This document shows positions 26,860 through 34,540 of a stretch of DNA of 64,000 nt, piece after piece. The notes below the pieces were generated by a model. It saw only the letters and a program-made list of their open reading frames with translations. It ran no database searches and was not told the origin of the DNA. The position numbers were made by a program, and so were the translations under genes. The stretch's first letter is position 1; every line of letters starts with the position of its first letter. Source of the stretch: Gallaecimonas xiamenensis 3-C-1 (GTDB lineage Bacteria; Pseudomonadota; Gammaproteobacteria; Enterobacterales; Gallaecimonadaceae); NCBI RefSeq assembly GCF_000299915.1, contig NZ_AMRI01000008.1, forward strand, positions 90,094 through 154,093, written 5' to 3'.

Positions 26860-27246
26860 GTGGACATATCAACGCTTTCCATCAATACCGAGGCCATCAT
26901 CGCCTTTTCCGTGCTGATGCTGGTAGGTTACCTGCTGCTCAAGCAGCTGTTCTGTGTCTTCATCGTCGAGTTCAAGAAAGGCAAGGTCAAACTGACCAAG
27001 GGGTCGGTACCGCCAGATTTTTGGGAGGCCTGCACCAAGCTGGCCGCCAACCGGCAAATCAAAGGCTCGGTATTTGGTTACAAGACCAAGTACGGGGTGC
27101 AACTGGTGTTTTCTGCCAATTTCCCGCCCCTGGCCAAAGACAAGCTGCAATCGGCCTTTCCCTTCCAACGGATGGACAAGAGCTTTTTCAGGCGAAAAGC
27201 CACTCACCATCATCACCCAACCAAACCGCTGGACGACGACCAATAA
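26860..27246 (+). CDS. DUF3634 family membrane protein
   Basis: About 128 residues from a GTG; the start is uncertain, because no good ribosome site is visible and an ATG-started frame upstream would overlap the acetyltransferase gene. One transmembrane segment (IIAFSVLMLVGYLLLKQLF) precedes the DUF3634 core (FIVEFKKGKVKLTKGSVPPDF, YGVQLVFSANFPP) and a His-rich tail (THHHHPTK). The family is known from Vibrio and Shewanella and has no assigned function. A bidirectional terminator follows. Confidence 0.65.
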   Translation: MDISTLSINTEAIIAFSVLMLVGYLLLKQLFCVFIVEFKKGKVKLTKGSVPPDFWEACTKLAANRQIKGSVFGYKTKYGVQLVFSANFPPLAKDKLQSAFPFQRMDKSFFRRKATHHHHPTKPLDDDQ

Positions 27247-27272
27247 AAAAGGAGGCCTAAGCCTCCTTTTTT
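27245..27272. terminator. bidirectional terminator
   Basis: AAAAAAGGAGGC-ctaa-GCCTCCTTTTTT between the DUF3634 gene and the convergent nuclease gene. Confidence 0.88.
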
Positions 27273-27285
27273 ATCATTCAGGGCA

Positions 27286-30159
27286 TCAGCCCCAGACCAG
27301 TGACCACAACCATTTAAGGAAAGTCACCAAAGGCGGGGTTGGGCGAGTGTCGTCGACGATGACCACAGGGATCACCTGCTCACGGCCGTCGTCAAAGTGC
27401 AGCACCAGCTCCAGCTTCTCCGGTTTTTCCATATGGCGGTCGGCAATAAGCTCCAGCACCAGGGCCTTGTCGCCGGCTTCGCCATCGGCAAAGCTCAGGC
27501 GCGGCTCTGGCAGGCGGATATCGTTCTCGTCGGCAAAGCGCTGGCCGTGGCGGCTATGGCCGAGGAAACGCAGCTCGGCGCTCAGGCCCAGTTCGCCGTC
27601 GGCGCCGCCTTGGCGGCTGACCACCAGGGAACCCAGGCCTTCACTTTCATACAGGGTCAGGCTGTCTTGGGCCAGGCTCAGGTTGCCGGCCAGGGGCCAG
27701 TCCAGGGCCACCACCACAGGGTCGTGATCCGACGAGCTGAATGGCCCTTGAGATTTGACCAAGCTGCCGGTGTAGGCGCTGTCATAGCTGAACAGGTTGG
27801 ACTCGGCAGCATTGATGTGCCAGTCGCTGACTGCCTTGACCTTGGTGGCAAGATCCTGGGTGGCCAGGGCCTGGTCGAGGCGACCCAGTTCGCCGTCGTA
27901 CTGATAGGAATAGGCCTGGGGCTCACTCAAGTTCACCAGGCCATAGCCCTGGCTGATAACCCTGGCTTCATCGTCCAGCTGCGGGGCGGATGTGGTGTCG
28001 CCAAAGTAGGTGCTGTGGGCCGTTTTCAGTTCCCTGTCCAAGGCCGGGATCTGGGTCAGCACCAGCAGCGGATCTTCACTGGCATAGGCATTGAAGTCAC
28101 CCAGCAACAGGGTCGGGGTGTTGGAAGCCTGCACCTGTTCGGCGATCAGCGACACTTCGGTGTTGCGCAGCTCGTTACAGCTGCCCTGGCCGTCGGCGGG
28201 TTTGCCTTCTTCGTCCTCGGCGCAGCTGCTGCCTTTGGAGCGCAGGTGGTTGATGGCCACCTGGAAGCTGTCGCCGGTTGCCTGGCCCTGATAGAGGCGC
28301 TTGAAGCGCTGGAACAGGCTGGGGCGGCCACCGTGGTGGATGTCTTCTTCTACAGTGCCGTCACTGCCGACGCTGGTGGTGATCTGGTTGGGCATCTCCA
28401 GCACGGTCAGGGCCCCGTCCGGGGTCACAACGGCCGGGCGGTACAGTATGGCCGAGGTGATGGCGTCGGAGCCGATTCGCTCAAGGCCGGCCGGTTGCAC
28501 AAAGGCGTACTGCTGGTCCTGAGGCAGTTCGCCGTTAAGGGCATCCAGCAGGCTCTGGATAGCGGAGAGCTCCCCAAAACCGTTGTTCTCCACCTCGATA
28601 AGGCCCAGCACGTCGGCGTCGATGGCCAGCAGGGCGTTGACTATCTTGGTTTGTTGCAGGGCAAAGGCGTCGGCGCTTTTGGCCCCCCTGTTAACGCCCA
28701 AGGGGTTGTCGTCACCACCGATGGCAGTGGTGAAGTAGTTAAGGACGTTGAAGCTGGCCACCTTCAACTGGCCTTCCTCGGCCAGCACCGGGGCATTGGT
28801 GCGGTCGTCCAGATGCACGAAGTCACCGGCGCCCAGGGTGACATCTTGTCCCACCAGCAGGCGGTAGTTGCTGTAGGAATAGGCGATGGCACCGGCCAGG
28901 TTCTCGACCCTGTCACCGACCCGGATATAGCCCTGCTCGGCGTCCAGTCCGGGGAAGTAGGGGATCACTCCGTCCGCCGGCTTGAAGTCGGTATCGATAT
29001 AAAGGGTACGGGCCTGGTTCTGTTCGGCCAGGGCCTGGGCCTCTGGAGTCAGGGCCGGGTGGAGCTGGGTCGGAATAAAGCGCGGGCCGCCGTGGGCCAG
29101 CACCATGTTGTTACGGGAGGCATCGTAGTCATAGCTGAATGGACGCGTCACCCTCATATCACTGGCGGCAGACAGCCATACCTGCATGCCTTCGACTCTT
29201 TCCAGGGAGCCCGCCACATCCTGAGGGTCCAGGATCAGTTCCACCGGGGTAACCTCGGCCAGGTCCAAGGGGCTGGGGCTGAAGTTGTCCAAGGCGATCT
29301 CGGTAAAGCCAAAGTATTCCTTGACCAAGCCTTCCACACAAAGGGCCATGCCAGGCTGGATCTGCGGATCTGGGGCAGTGCCGGTGTAAACGAAGATACC
29401 GTCCGAAGTGGCGTCGTTGCCGTCTCCGGCGCCGTCTTGCAGGAAAAAGCCCTTGAGCAGACCAGAGGACAATTGGGTAACCCGGCCCTGGGTCACCACC
29501 TTGTCGGTGCTTTCATAGCTTCCGTCCGGCACCAGCGGTGAGCTGGCCCCGTCCCCTTGGATGCTGGGAATGCTTTGCCATTGGTCCGGGCATTGCCAGG
29601 TCACCGGCGGCTCGCCGTCGTCGCCGCAATCGCCAAGGCCGGTGCAGCCAAGGCCATCCAGGCTGTCTTTGGCAAAAGACTGCCACTGGGCAAAATCAAA
29701 GCTGCCGGGGCTGCTGCCCGGCAGGCGGCGCAGGGTCATGTCCTTGGTGGATTTGCCGCCGTCACGGTATTCAGAGCCCGGGTCGACCCCCACTGTGCCT
29801 ATAGTGTCCAGGGCCTCGGCGCCCCGTTCCAGCACCACGGCGTCGTCACCGTTGAAATTGATGCTGCCGGAGCGGATATCGGCCTGGATGCTGTCGTCGG
29901 CACTGGGGTGAGCCAGCACCAGGCTAGCACCGGCGGCCAGGGTGCCACTCAGGGGGATACGGGCCGTGGTGGTGGTGGCACCGTTGAAATAGACCGCCAG
30001 GCTGACCCCGTCCAGGGTCTCGCTGCTGTCGCCGGTATTGGAAATTTCGATGGCCTTGTTATAGCTGCTGCCTTCCACGTATTCGGTGATCAGCAGATCG
30101 GCCCAGGTCGGTTGGCTGGCCAACGCCATGACCGCCAACGCCAGTGTGGTTTTACGCAT
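27286..30159 (-). CDS. ExeM/NucH-type secreted endonuclease with lamin-tail domain
   Basis: 957 residues from an ATG preceded by AACAGGATGAGC. A signal peptide (MRKTTLALAVMALASQPTWA) precedes a lamin-tail domain (about 21-150, LLITEYVEGSSYNKAIEISN), an OB-like segment (about 190-440) and an endonuclease/exonuclease/phosphatase domain starting near residue 464 (KVASFNVLNYFTTAIGG, LIEVENNGFGE, LLGDFNAYASEDP, SSDHDPVVV). A Calx-beta-like region (about 830-935) ends the protein. Relatives such as Shewanella ExeM degrade extracellular DNA for phosphate and in biofilms. Unlike its paralogue at 43.6 kb it lacks a GlyGly-CTERM tail and ends in the short hydrophobic FLKWLWSLVWG. Confidence 0.93.
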   Translation of the reverse strand: MRKTTLALAVMALASQPTWADLLITEYVEGSSYNKAIEISNTGDSSETLDGVSLAVYFNGATTTTARIPLSGTLAAGASLVLAHPSADDSIQADIRSGSINFNGDDAVVLERGAEALDTIGTVGVDPGSEYRDGGKSTKDMTLRRLPGSSPGSFDFAQWQSFAKDSLDGLGCTGLGDCGDDGEPPVTWQCPDQWQSIPSIQGDGASSPLVPDGSYESTDKVVTQGRVTQLSSGLLKGFFLQDGAGDGNDATSDGIFVYTGTAPDPQIQPGMALCVEGLVKEYFGFTEIALDNFSPSPLDLAEVTPVELILDPQDVAGSLERVEGMQVWLSAASDMRVTRPFSYDYDASRNNMVLAHGGPRFIPTQLHPALTPEAQALAEQNQARTLYIDTDFKPADGVIPYFPGLDAEQGYIRVGDRVENLAGAIAYSYSNYRLLVGQDVTLGAGDFVHLDDRTNAPVLAEEGQLKVASFNVLNYFTTAIGGDDNPLGVNRGAKSADAFALQQTKIVNALLAIDADVLGLIEVENNGFGELSAIQSLLDALNGELPQDQQYAFVQPAGLERIGSDAITSAILYRPAVVTPDGALTVLEMPNQITTSVGSDGTVEEDIHHGGRPSLFQRFKRLYQGQATGDSFQVAINHLRSKGSSCAEDEEGKPADGQGSCNELRNTEVSLIAEQVQASNTPTLLLGDFNAYASEDPLLVLTQIPALDRELKTAHSTYFGDTTSAPQLDDEARVISQGYGLVNLSEPQAYSYQYDGELGRLDQALATQDLATKVKAVSDWHINAAESNLFSYDSAYTGSLVKSQGPFSSSDHDPVVVALDWPLAGNLSLAQDSLTLYESEGLGSLVVSRQGGADGELGLSAELRFLGHSRHGQRFADENDIRLPEPRLSFADGEAGDKALVLELIADRHMEKPEKLELVLHFDDGREQVIPVVIVDDTRPTPPLVTFLKWLWSLVWG

Positions 30160-30430
30160 GATGCTCATCCTGTTGTTTGTTGTAACCCTTTCCAGGGCCC
30201 TGCATTGTCGGCCAGCCCCTTTTTTGTTAACAGGGCACGGTGTTTTTAACATCTCCAGCCCCCTAGGGGAGGCCCCAGGTGGAACCTGGCCTGGCCGGCA
30301 AGGCACGTTTTTTTAACAAATACAGGTGACAGGGATACGACAGCGGTATGACGGCGGGGCCGTTTGTGGTGGGCAGGGCCCCTGTGCTAGGCTCAGCCCC
30401 TTACTTGCACCAAACAAAAGGGGTCACTTC

Positions 30431-30913
30431 ATGACCATCAGCAAAAACAAGGTAGTGACCATTCACTACACCCTGAAAGACGACGCGGGCACCGTACTGG
30501 ACACTTCTGCCGGTGGCGAACCGCTGGTCTATCTCCATGGTCACGGTAACCTGATCCCGGGCCTGGAAGCCCAACTGGACGGCCAGGCTGAAGGTGCCAA
30601 GCTGGACGTAACCGTAGCCCCCGAAGACGGCTATGGCCCTTACCACCAGGAACTGGTGCAGGAAGTTCCCCGCAGCGCCTTCCAGGGTGTTGACGACATC
30701 GAAGCCGGTATGCGCTTCACCGCCCAGACCGACGCTGGCCCCCGTACCGTTGTGGTCCAGGCCGTAACCGACGAAACCGTCACCGTCGACGGCAACCATC
30801 CTCTGGCCGGCCAGTTCCTGCACTTCAGCGTGGAAGTGATCGAACTGCGTGACGCCGAGGAAGAAGAACTGGCCCACGGCCACGTGCACGGCGCCGGTGG
30901 CCACCACCACTGA
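30431..30913 (+). CDS. slyD: FKBP-type peptidyl-prolyl isomerase SlyD
   Basis: 160 residues from the ATG at 30431. It has NKVVTIHYTLKDDAGTVLDT, YLHGHGNLIPGLEAQLDG and an insert-in-flap chaperone domain (about 70-120). The end is close to E. coli SlyD (DGNHPLAGQFLHFSVEV, then EEELAHGHVHGAGGHHH). It catalyses prolyl isomerisation in the cytoplasm; the His tail can bind nickel. The tail is shorter than in E. coli. It is monocistronic, followed by a terminator. Confidence 0.93.
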   Translation: MTISKNKVVTIHYTLKDDAGTVLDTSAGGEPLVYLHGHGNLIPGLEAQLDGQAEGAKLDVTVAPEDGYGPYHQELVQEVPRSAFQGVDDIEAGMRFTAQTDAGPRTVVVQAVTDETVTVDGNHPLAGQFLHFSVEVIELRDAEEEELAHGHVHGAGGHHH

Positions 30914-30918
30914 TGGCC

Positions 30919-30945
30919 AAAAAGCCCGCTTGAGCGGGCTTTTTT
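30919..30945 (+). terminator. terminator after slyD
   Basis: AAAAAGCCCGC-ttga-GCGGGCTTTTTT. Confidence 0.9.
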
Positions 30946-30960
30946 GATCCAGCACAAAGA

Positions 30961-30984
30961 GGGCGGCCCAGGCCGCCCTTTCTT
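30961..30984 (+). terminator. second hairpin-T-tract after slyD
   Basis: GGGCGGCC-ca-GGCCGCCC followed by TTTCTTTT, just before the FNR box of the next gene. Confidence 0.6.
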
Positions 30985-30998
30985 TTGATCTCCATCAA
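30985..30998. promoter_or_regulatory. perfect FNR/ANR-type box
   Basis: TTGAT-CTCC-ATCAA is an exact match to the FNR consensus. Its centre is at 30991.5; activation from about -41.5 would put the start near 31033, 20 bp before the small gene. A weak TAGCCT at 31021 could serve as -10 element. Confidence 0.7.
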
Positions 30999-31052
30999 GC
31001 CGCCCTACCCCACCCCTGCCTAGCCTCAATGGCATAGAACAGGAGGTGACTA

Positions 31053-31193
31053 ATGGAACTGTGGACACAACTGCTGTTTGGCGACGCCGTCGGTATCGCC
31101 AGTGTCATCACCATAGTGGGAGCCCTGGTGGTGATCGGTTTTTGTACGGGACTTTTCATCCGCAAAGCCATGAAAGACGGTGACGGAAAATAG
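31053..31193 (+). CDS. small DUF3149-type membrane protein
   Basis: 46 residues. It has an excellent ribosome site (AGGAGGTGACTA) and one hydrophobic helix (about residues 13-36, GIASVITIVGALVVIGFCTG), followed by a basic end (FIRKAMKDGDGK), giving a predicted single-pass inner-membrane protein. Size and pattern fit the DUF3149 family of Vibrio/Shewanella relatives, function unknown. The upstream FNR box suggests expression under low oxygen. The TraB/GumN gene starts 21 bp after it and may be co-transcribed. Confidence 0.75.
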   Translation: MELWTQLLFGDAVGIASVITIVGALVVIGFCTGLFIRKAMKDGDGK

Positions 31194-31214
31194 GCATTGG
31201 GCTAATATCAGCCC

Positions 31215-32078
31215 ATGCTAAGACGAACTATCTTCCTGATCCTGCTTGCCATTTTTGCCCGCCCTGCCCTGGCGGCGCCGGCTCTGTGGCAAGTGGACAC
31301 TCACGGCGGCCGCTTCTGGCTGCTCGGCTCCATTCATGTGGGCAAAGTGGACAACCAAGGTCCTCTCAAGGCGGTGCTCGACCGCCTTGAGGGCGCCGAC
31401 AATCTAGTCCAGGAACTGGCCCCCCAGGAGCTGACCCCAGGGCGCATGCAGGCATCGGTGATGCACTACGGCCTGCTCCAGCAGGGCAGCTTAAGGGACC
31501 AACTCAGTCCCAAGGCTTACCAGGCCCTCTCTGAAATGGCCGGCGACTATGGCATTCCCATGGCCCAGCTCGACAGGGTCCGCCCCTGGTTTGCCGTCAT
31601 GACCCTTATGCAAAGCGCCCTGGCCCGCCACAACTTCGACGCCAACCTGGGTATCGACAACCAGGTCAAGGCCTTGGCCGAAGCCAGGGGTTGGCAGATC
31701 TCTGGCCTGGAAAGCCTGGACCGCCAGTTCCAGGCCCTGGCCAGCAGCGACCATTTCGCCAATGACATGGTGTTGGACGGCATAGGGGAGATGGACCAGC
31801 TCGACAGCACCCTGTCGCCCATGCTCGACGCCTGGCAGGCCGGCAAACTGGACAAGCTCGGCGAGCTTTGCCCCCTCAACCAGGGCCAGGGCCCCGCCTA
31901 CCAGGCCATGCACGACGCCACCCTCAAGCAGCGCAACCAGGAGTGGGTTCCCAGGCTGTTGACCCTGGCCCAGGGCCGCGACAGCCTGGTGGTGGTGGGC
32001 CTTGGCCATATCATCTGCACCGACGGCCTGCTGAGTCTTCTCGAAGCCAAAGGTGCCAAGGTCCAGCGGCTGCAATGA
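31215..32078 (+). CDS. TraB/GumN family protein
   Basis: 287 residues. A signal peptide (MLRRTIFLILLAIFARPALA) leads into the TraB/GumN fold: LWQVDTHGGRFWLLGSIHVG near residue 25 carries the first GxxH motif, and LVVVGLGHIICTDGLLSLL near residue 260 the second. The family is related to Tiki-type metalloproteases, so a periplasmic protease-like role is possible but unproven. The stop overlaps the next start (ATGA). Confidence 0.88.
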   Translation: MLRRTIFLILLAIFARPALAAPALWQVDTHGGRFWLLGSIHVGKVDNQGPLKAVLDRLEGADNLVQELAPQELTPGRMQASVMHYGLLQQGSLRDQLSPKAYQALSEMAGDYGIPMAQLDRVRPWFAVMTLMQSALARHNFDANLGIDNQVKALAEARGWQISGLESLDRQFQALASSDHFANDMVLDGIGEMDQLDSTLSPMLDAWQAGKLDKLGELCPLNQGQGPAYQAMHDATLKQRNQEWVPRLLTLAQGRDSLVVVGLGHIICTDGLLSLLEAKGAKVQRLQ

Positions 32079-32884
32079 GCGAACGCCTGCGCCTGCTCAC
32101 CGAGTATCAAAGCCTCTGGGCCAGCCCGCCGGCGGCCTGGAAGGACGACTACCCGGTGCTCTACCATCTGGTACAGCAGGAAGCCAGGCATCCCTTGTTG
32201 CACCAAAACCAGGTGCGCCCCACCCCCTTCCTCGACGAACTACCCTGGCTACCCCGCCTCAACCGTCAGCTCTGTGCCGAGAACGCCCCCTTTGACGATT
32301 TGACCGAAGCGGTCAGGCCACTGCTGCCAAGCCAGCCCAAGGTGCTGGTGGAATGGGGCACTGTGCTGCCCGAGGTACTGGAGGGATTTGAGGCGGTAGC
32401 CATTGCCCCCAGTGCCGGTCAACCCCACCCCAGGCGCCAATGGTTTGAAGCGGATCTCAACAGCAACGAAGCCCTGGACCCCATCAAGGGGCGCCGCCAG
32501 CTACTGGGATTGGGTTTAGGTTTGGAAGAAGCGCAGCAACTGCTGCAAAAAGGCGCTGAGCGGCGCCTGCCGGCCATGGTGCTGGGGATCAGCGGCTACC
32601 ACCTGATCAACACCTCCAGCTACCAGCCGTTGGCCCTGGACCTGCCGGATATCCCCATGAGCAGCCTGCGAACCCTGTCCATGACCACCCAGGAGGCGGC
32701 CAAGGACTGGCCTAACCGGCTGCTGCGCTGGCTGTTTCGACCGGCCCTGCGCCAGGCGATATTGGACGATTTGGCCAGCTTTGCCCGTAAGGAAGGCTAC
32801 CAGGTGGCCATCCAGCCCCTGCCCCCCATCCAGGGCCGCCAGGTCCATGCCCTGCTGCTGACCCAGCCGGACCTCAATCGTTAA
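32075..32884 (+). CDS. uncharacterised protein coupled to TraB/GumN gene
   Basis: 269 residues, cytoplasmic-looking, no signal peptide or membrane segment. I do not recognise the family. Trp/Pro/Leu-rich helices fill the first 80 residues; a short strand-like stretch KVLVEWGTVLPEV, then GRRQLLGLGLGLEEAQQL, hints at a diverged nucleotide- or SAM-binding fold, without a conserved motif I can name. It starts in an ATGA overlap with the preceding gene, so it is certainly co-translated. Its end overlaps the convergent hydrolase gene by 11 bp. Confidence 0.75.
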   Translation: MSERLRLLTEYQSLWASPPAAWKDDYPVLYHLVQQEARHPLLHQNQVRPTPFLDELPWLPRLNRQLCAENAPFDDLTEAVRPLLPSQPKVLVEWGTVLPEVLEGFEAVAIAPSAGQPHPRRQWFEADLNSNEALDPIKGRRQLLGLGLGLEEAQQLLQKGAERRLPAMVLGISGYHLINTSSYQPLALDLPDIPMSSLRTLSMTTQEAAKDWPNRLLRWLFRPALRQAILDDLASFARKEGYQVAIQPLPPIQGRQVHALLLTQPDLNR

Positions 32885-33827
32885 AAAAGGCCCAGAGCCG
32901 CTCCAGGGTGGCCAGCCGATAGCCGTCCTCTTCCAGCAACAATTCGTGCCAGCCCCCGTCGATGATCTGCAAGCTGCCCTTGGGCAAGGCCGCCACCAGG
33001 GCCTCCTGGCCGGTACGGCTCACCACCTTGTCTTCCCCGGCCACCAACACCAGCACCGGCACCGTTATGGCACCGGCCTCCTTGACGGCCTTGTCCATGG
33101 CCAGGAAGGCCGCATCAAGCCACTGGGCAGAGGGGCCGCCCAGGCGGGCGTCCGGCATGGCTTCCAGCCAGTCCTGGCACAGCTCGTAACGGTAGTGGGA
33201 ATGGCTAAGGCCGTTGCCTTCAAAGGGCTTACGCTGGTAGGGGCCGGTCGTCAGCACATAGCGGGGCTGACCCCGGCGCTTGTCCTGCTGGCTCTGCCAG
33301 CGGGCCATGCTCTTGGCCACCCAGTTGGGAAAAGGGGCGGTGTTGATGCTGAGCATGGGGGAGGTCATGGCCACCTTGTCAAAGGGGTGCGCAAAAGCCG
33401 CCAGGTAGAGGGCGGCAATACAGCCCCCCATGGAATGGGCCAGCAGCCAGTGGCGTTTAAAACCTAGGGGCAACACCACCTGGTTGACGAACAGGTGCAG
33501 ATCCTCGGCGTAGTGGTCAAAGTCTTCCACGTAGCCCAGCAAGGGATCGTCGGTCAGGCGGCCAGAAAAGCCCTGGCCCCTGTGGTCCAGAGCCGCCACC
33601 GCTATGCCCAGCCGGCCCAGCTCAAAGATCAGTTCCTGGTATTTAAGGACACTTTCGGTGCGCCCCGAGCTCAATACCAGCAGGGTGCTGGCCCCCGGAG
33701 GCAGGAACAGCCGGTAGTGCAGTTCGACCCCGTCCGGGCTCAACAGGCTGCCAATCTGGCCCCCCTCGAAATAGGGGTGTACCAGGCTTTGGTAGCCGGC
33801 TTTAAGCGCGTCCTCGGTCAACCACAT
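32874..33827 (-). CDS. alpha/beta hydrolase, lysophospholipase L2-like
   Basis: 317 residues. The serine-hydrolase nucleophile elbow is AHSMGGC near residue 131; the acid is probably in LVAGEDKVVS (near 258) and the histidine in GGWHELLLEE (near 291). The N half has AALDHRGQGFSGRL, typical of PldB/monoglyceride-lipase-like enzymes. No signal peptide is seen, so it is cytoplasmic or membrane-associated. It lies downstream of the tRNA-Pro array but is separated from it by a terminator. Confidence 0.87.
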   Translation of the reverse strand: MWLTEDALKAGYQSLVHPYFEGGQIGSLLSPDGVELHYRLFLPPGASTLLVLSSGRTESVLKYQELIFELGRLGIAVAALDHRGQGFSGRLTDDPLLGYVEDFDHYAEDLHLFVNQVVLPLGFKRHWLLAHSMGGCIAALYLAAFAHPFDKVAMTSPMLSINTAPFPNWVAKSMARWQSQQDKRRGQPRYVLTTGPYQRKPFEGNGLSHSHYRYELCQDWLEAMPDARLGGPSAQWLDAAFLAMDKAVKEAGAITVPVLVLVAGEDKVVSRTGQEALVAALPKGSLQIIDGGWHELLLEEDGYRLATLERLWAFFND

Positions 33828-33845
33828 GGCAAATCCTGCATAAAG

Positions 33846-33872
33846 GAAAAAGGCAGCCCTTAGGCTGCCTTA
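33846..33872 (-). terminator. terminator of the tRNA-Pro operon
   Basis: The minus strand reads AAGGCAGCC-taag-GGCTGCCTTTTT, just after the last tRNA copy. Confidence 0.85.
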
Positions 33873-33876
33873 ATAT

Positions 33877-33953
33877 TGGTCGGAAAGACAGGATTTGAAA
33901 CTGCGACCCCTCCGTCCCGAACGTAGTGCTCTACCAAGCTGAGCTACTTTCCG
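33877..33953 (-). tRNA. tRNA-Pro(CGG), copy 5, probably decaying
   Basis: 77 nt with encoded CCA and anticodon CGG. It is last in transcription order. Two changes from the consensus copy break stems: plus-strand 33912 gives an A29-G41 mismatch in the anticodon stem, and 33900 replaces G53, destroying the nearly invariant G53-C61 pair at the T loop. Function is doubtful. Confidence 0.8.
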
Positions 33954-33990
33954 TTGCTTGCCCAAGGGGCTTTGCAAAACTGAGAATTCT

Positions 33991-34067
33991 TGGTCGGAAA
34001 GACAGGATTTGAACCTGCGACCCCTCCGTCCCGAACGTAGTGCTCTACCAAGCTGAGCTACTTTCCG
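33991..34067 (-). tRNA. tRNA-Pro(CGG), copy 4, anticodon-stem mismatch
   Basis: 77 nt, anticodon CGG, CCA encoded. It shares with copy 5 the change at the corresponding position (34026) that creates an A29-G41 mismatch in the anticodon stem; the T arm is intact. Confidence 0.9.
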
Positions 34068-34104
34068 TCGCTTGCCCAAGGGGCTTTGCAAAACTGAGAA
34101 TTCT

Positions 34105-34181
34105 TGGTCGGGAAGACAGGATTTGAACCTGCGACCCCTACGTCCCGAGCGTAGTGCTCTACCAAGCTGAGCTACTTTCCG
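34105..34181 (-). tRNA. tRNA-Pro(CGG), copy 3, acceptor mismatch
   Basis: 77 nt, anticodon CGG. Base 32 is C instead of T (34149), a harmless change. The 34112 change gives an A4-C69 mismatch in the acceptor stem. Confidence 0.9.
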
Positions 34182-34218
34182 TCGCTTGCCCAAGGGGCTT
34201 TGCAAAACTGAGAATTCT

Positions 34219-34295
34219 TGGTCGGAAAGACAGGATTTGAACCTGCGACCCCTACGTCCCGAACGTAGAGCTCTACCAAGCTGAGCTACTTTCCG
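34219..34295 (-). tRNA. tRNA-Pro(CGG), copy 2
   Basis: 77 nt, anticodon CGG, all stems intact; differs from copy 1 only by base 26 (A to T, plus-strand 34269). Confidence 0.95.
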
Positions 34296-34332
34296 TCGCT
34301 TGCCCAAGGGGCTTTGCAAAACTGAGAATTCT

Positions 34333-34409
34333 TGGTCGGAAAGACAGGATTTGAACCTGCGACCCCTACGTCCCGAACGTAGTGCTCTACCAAGCTGAGC
34401 TACTTTCCG
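34333..34409 (-). tRNA. tRNA-Pro(CGG), copy 1 (consensus)
   Basis: 77 nt, first in the transcript. Acceptor CGGAAAG/CTTTCCG, anticodon arm CTACG-TTCGGGA-CGTAG with anticodon CGG (codon CCG), T arm GCAGG-TTCAAAT-CCTGT, encoded CCA. Same design as E. coli proK. Confidence 0.97.
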
Positions 34410-34423
34410 ATACAACGGCGAGC

Positions 34424-34451
34424 ATTATAGCCATCTGCCTTTGGCATTCAA
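34424..34451 (-). promoter_or_regulatory. sigma70 promoter of the tRNA-Pro array
   Basis: The minus strand reads TTGAAT, 16 bp, TATAAT, then a GC-rich discriminator (GCTCGCC) as expected for stringently controlled stable-RNA promoters. Confidence 0.85.
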
Positions 34452-34507
34452 GAAAAAGCGTTGCAGGCCCCGTCTTCTGGCGTTTTTTTATGCGAATCAG
34501 CTGCCTG

Positions 34508-34540
34508 AAACGAAAAGGCCCCGCACGAGGCGGGGCAAAA
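34508..34540 (-). terminator. terminator of the candidate small RNA
   Basis: The minus strand reads GCCCCGC-ctcgt-GCGGGGC followed by CTTTTCGTTT, with no protein gene upstream on this strand. Confidence 0.8.

Larger units (their letters stand above)
33877..34409 (-). repeat. five tandem tRNA-Pro(CGG) units of 114 bp
   Basis: Five 77-nt tRNA genes separated by four nearly identical 37-bp spacers (containing GCTTGCCCAAGGGGCTTTGC), exact period 114 bp, with one sigma70 promoter in front and one terminator behind. The array arose by tandem duplication. The chance open frame running through it is a by-product of the period being a multiple of three. Confidence 0.95.

Noticed and set aside
27397..29541. 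714-codon frame antisense to the nuclease gene
   Set aside because: Same mirror effect; no recognisable domain and no initiation signal. Similar shadows over leuA/leuC (49095-50831) and the protease (53193-55166) were rejected likewise.
33870..34415. Open frame of 181 codons with five repeats on the minus strand, looking like a repeat protein or CRISPR-like array
   Set aside because: It is the tandem tRNA-Pro array; the 114-bp period is divisible by three, which keeps a frame open. Each unit folds as a tRNA.
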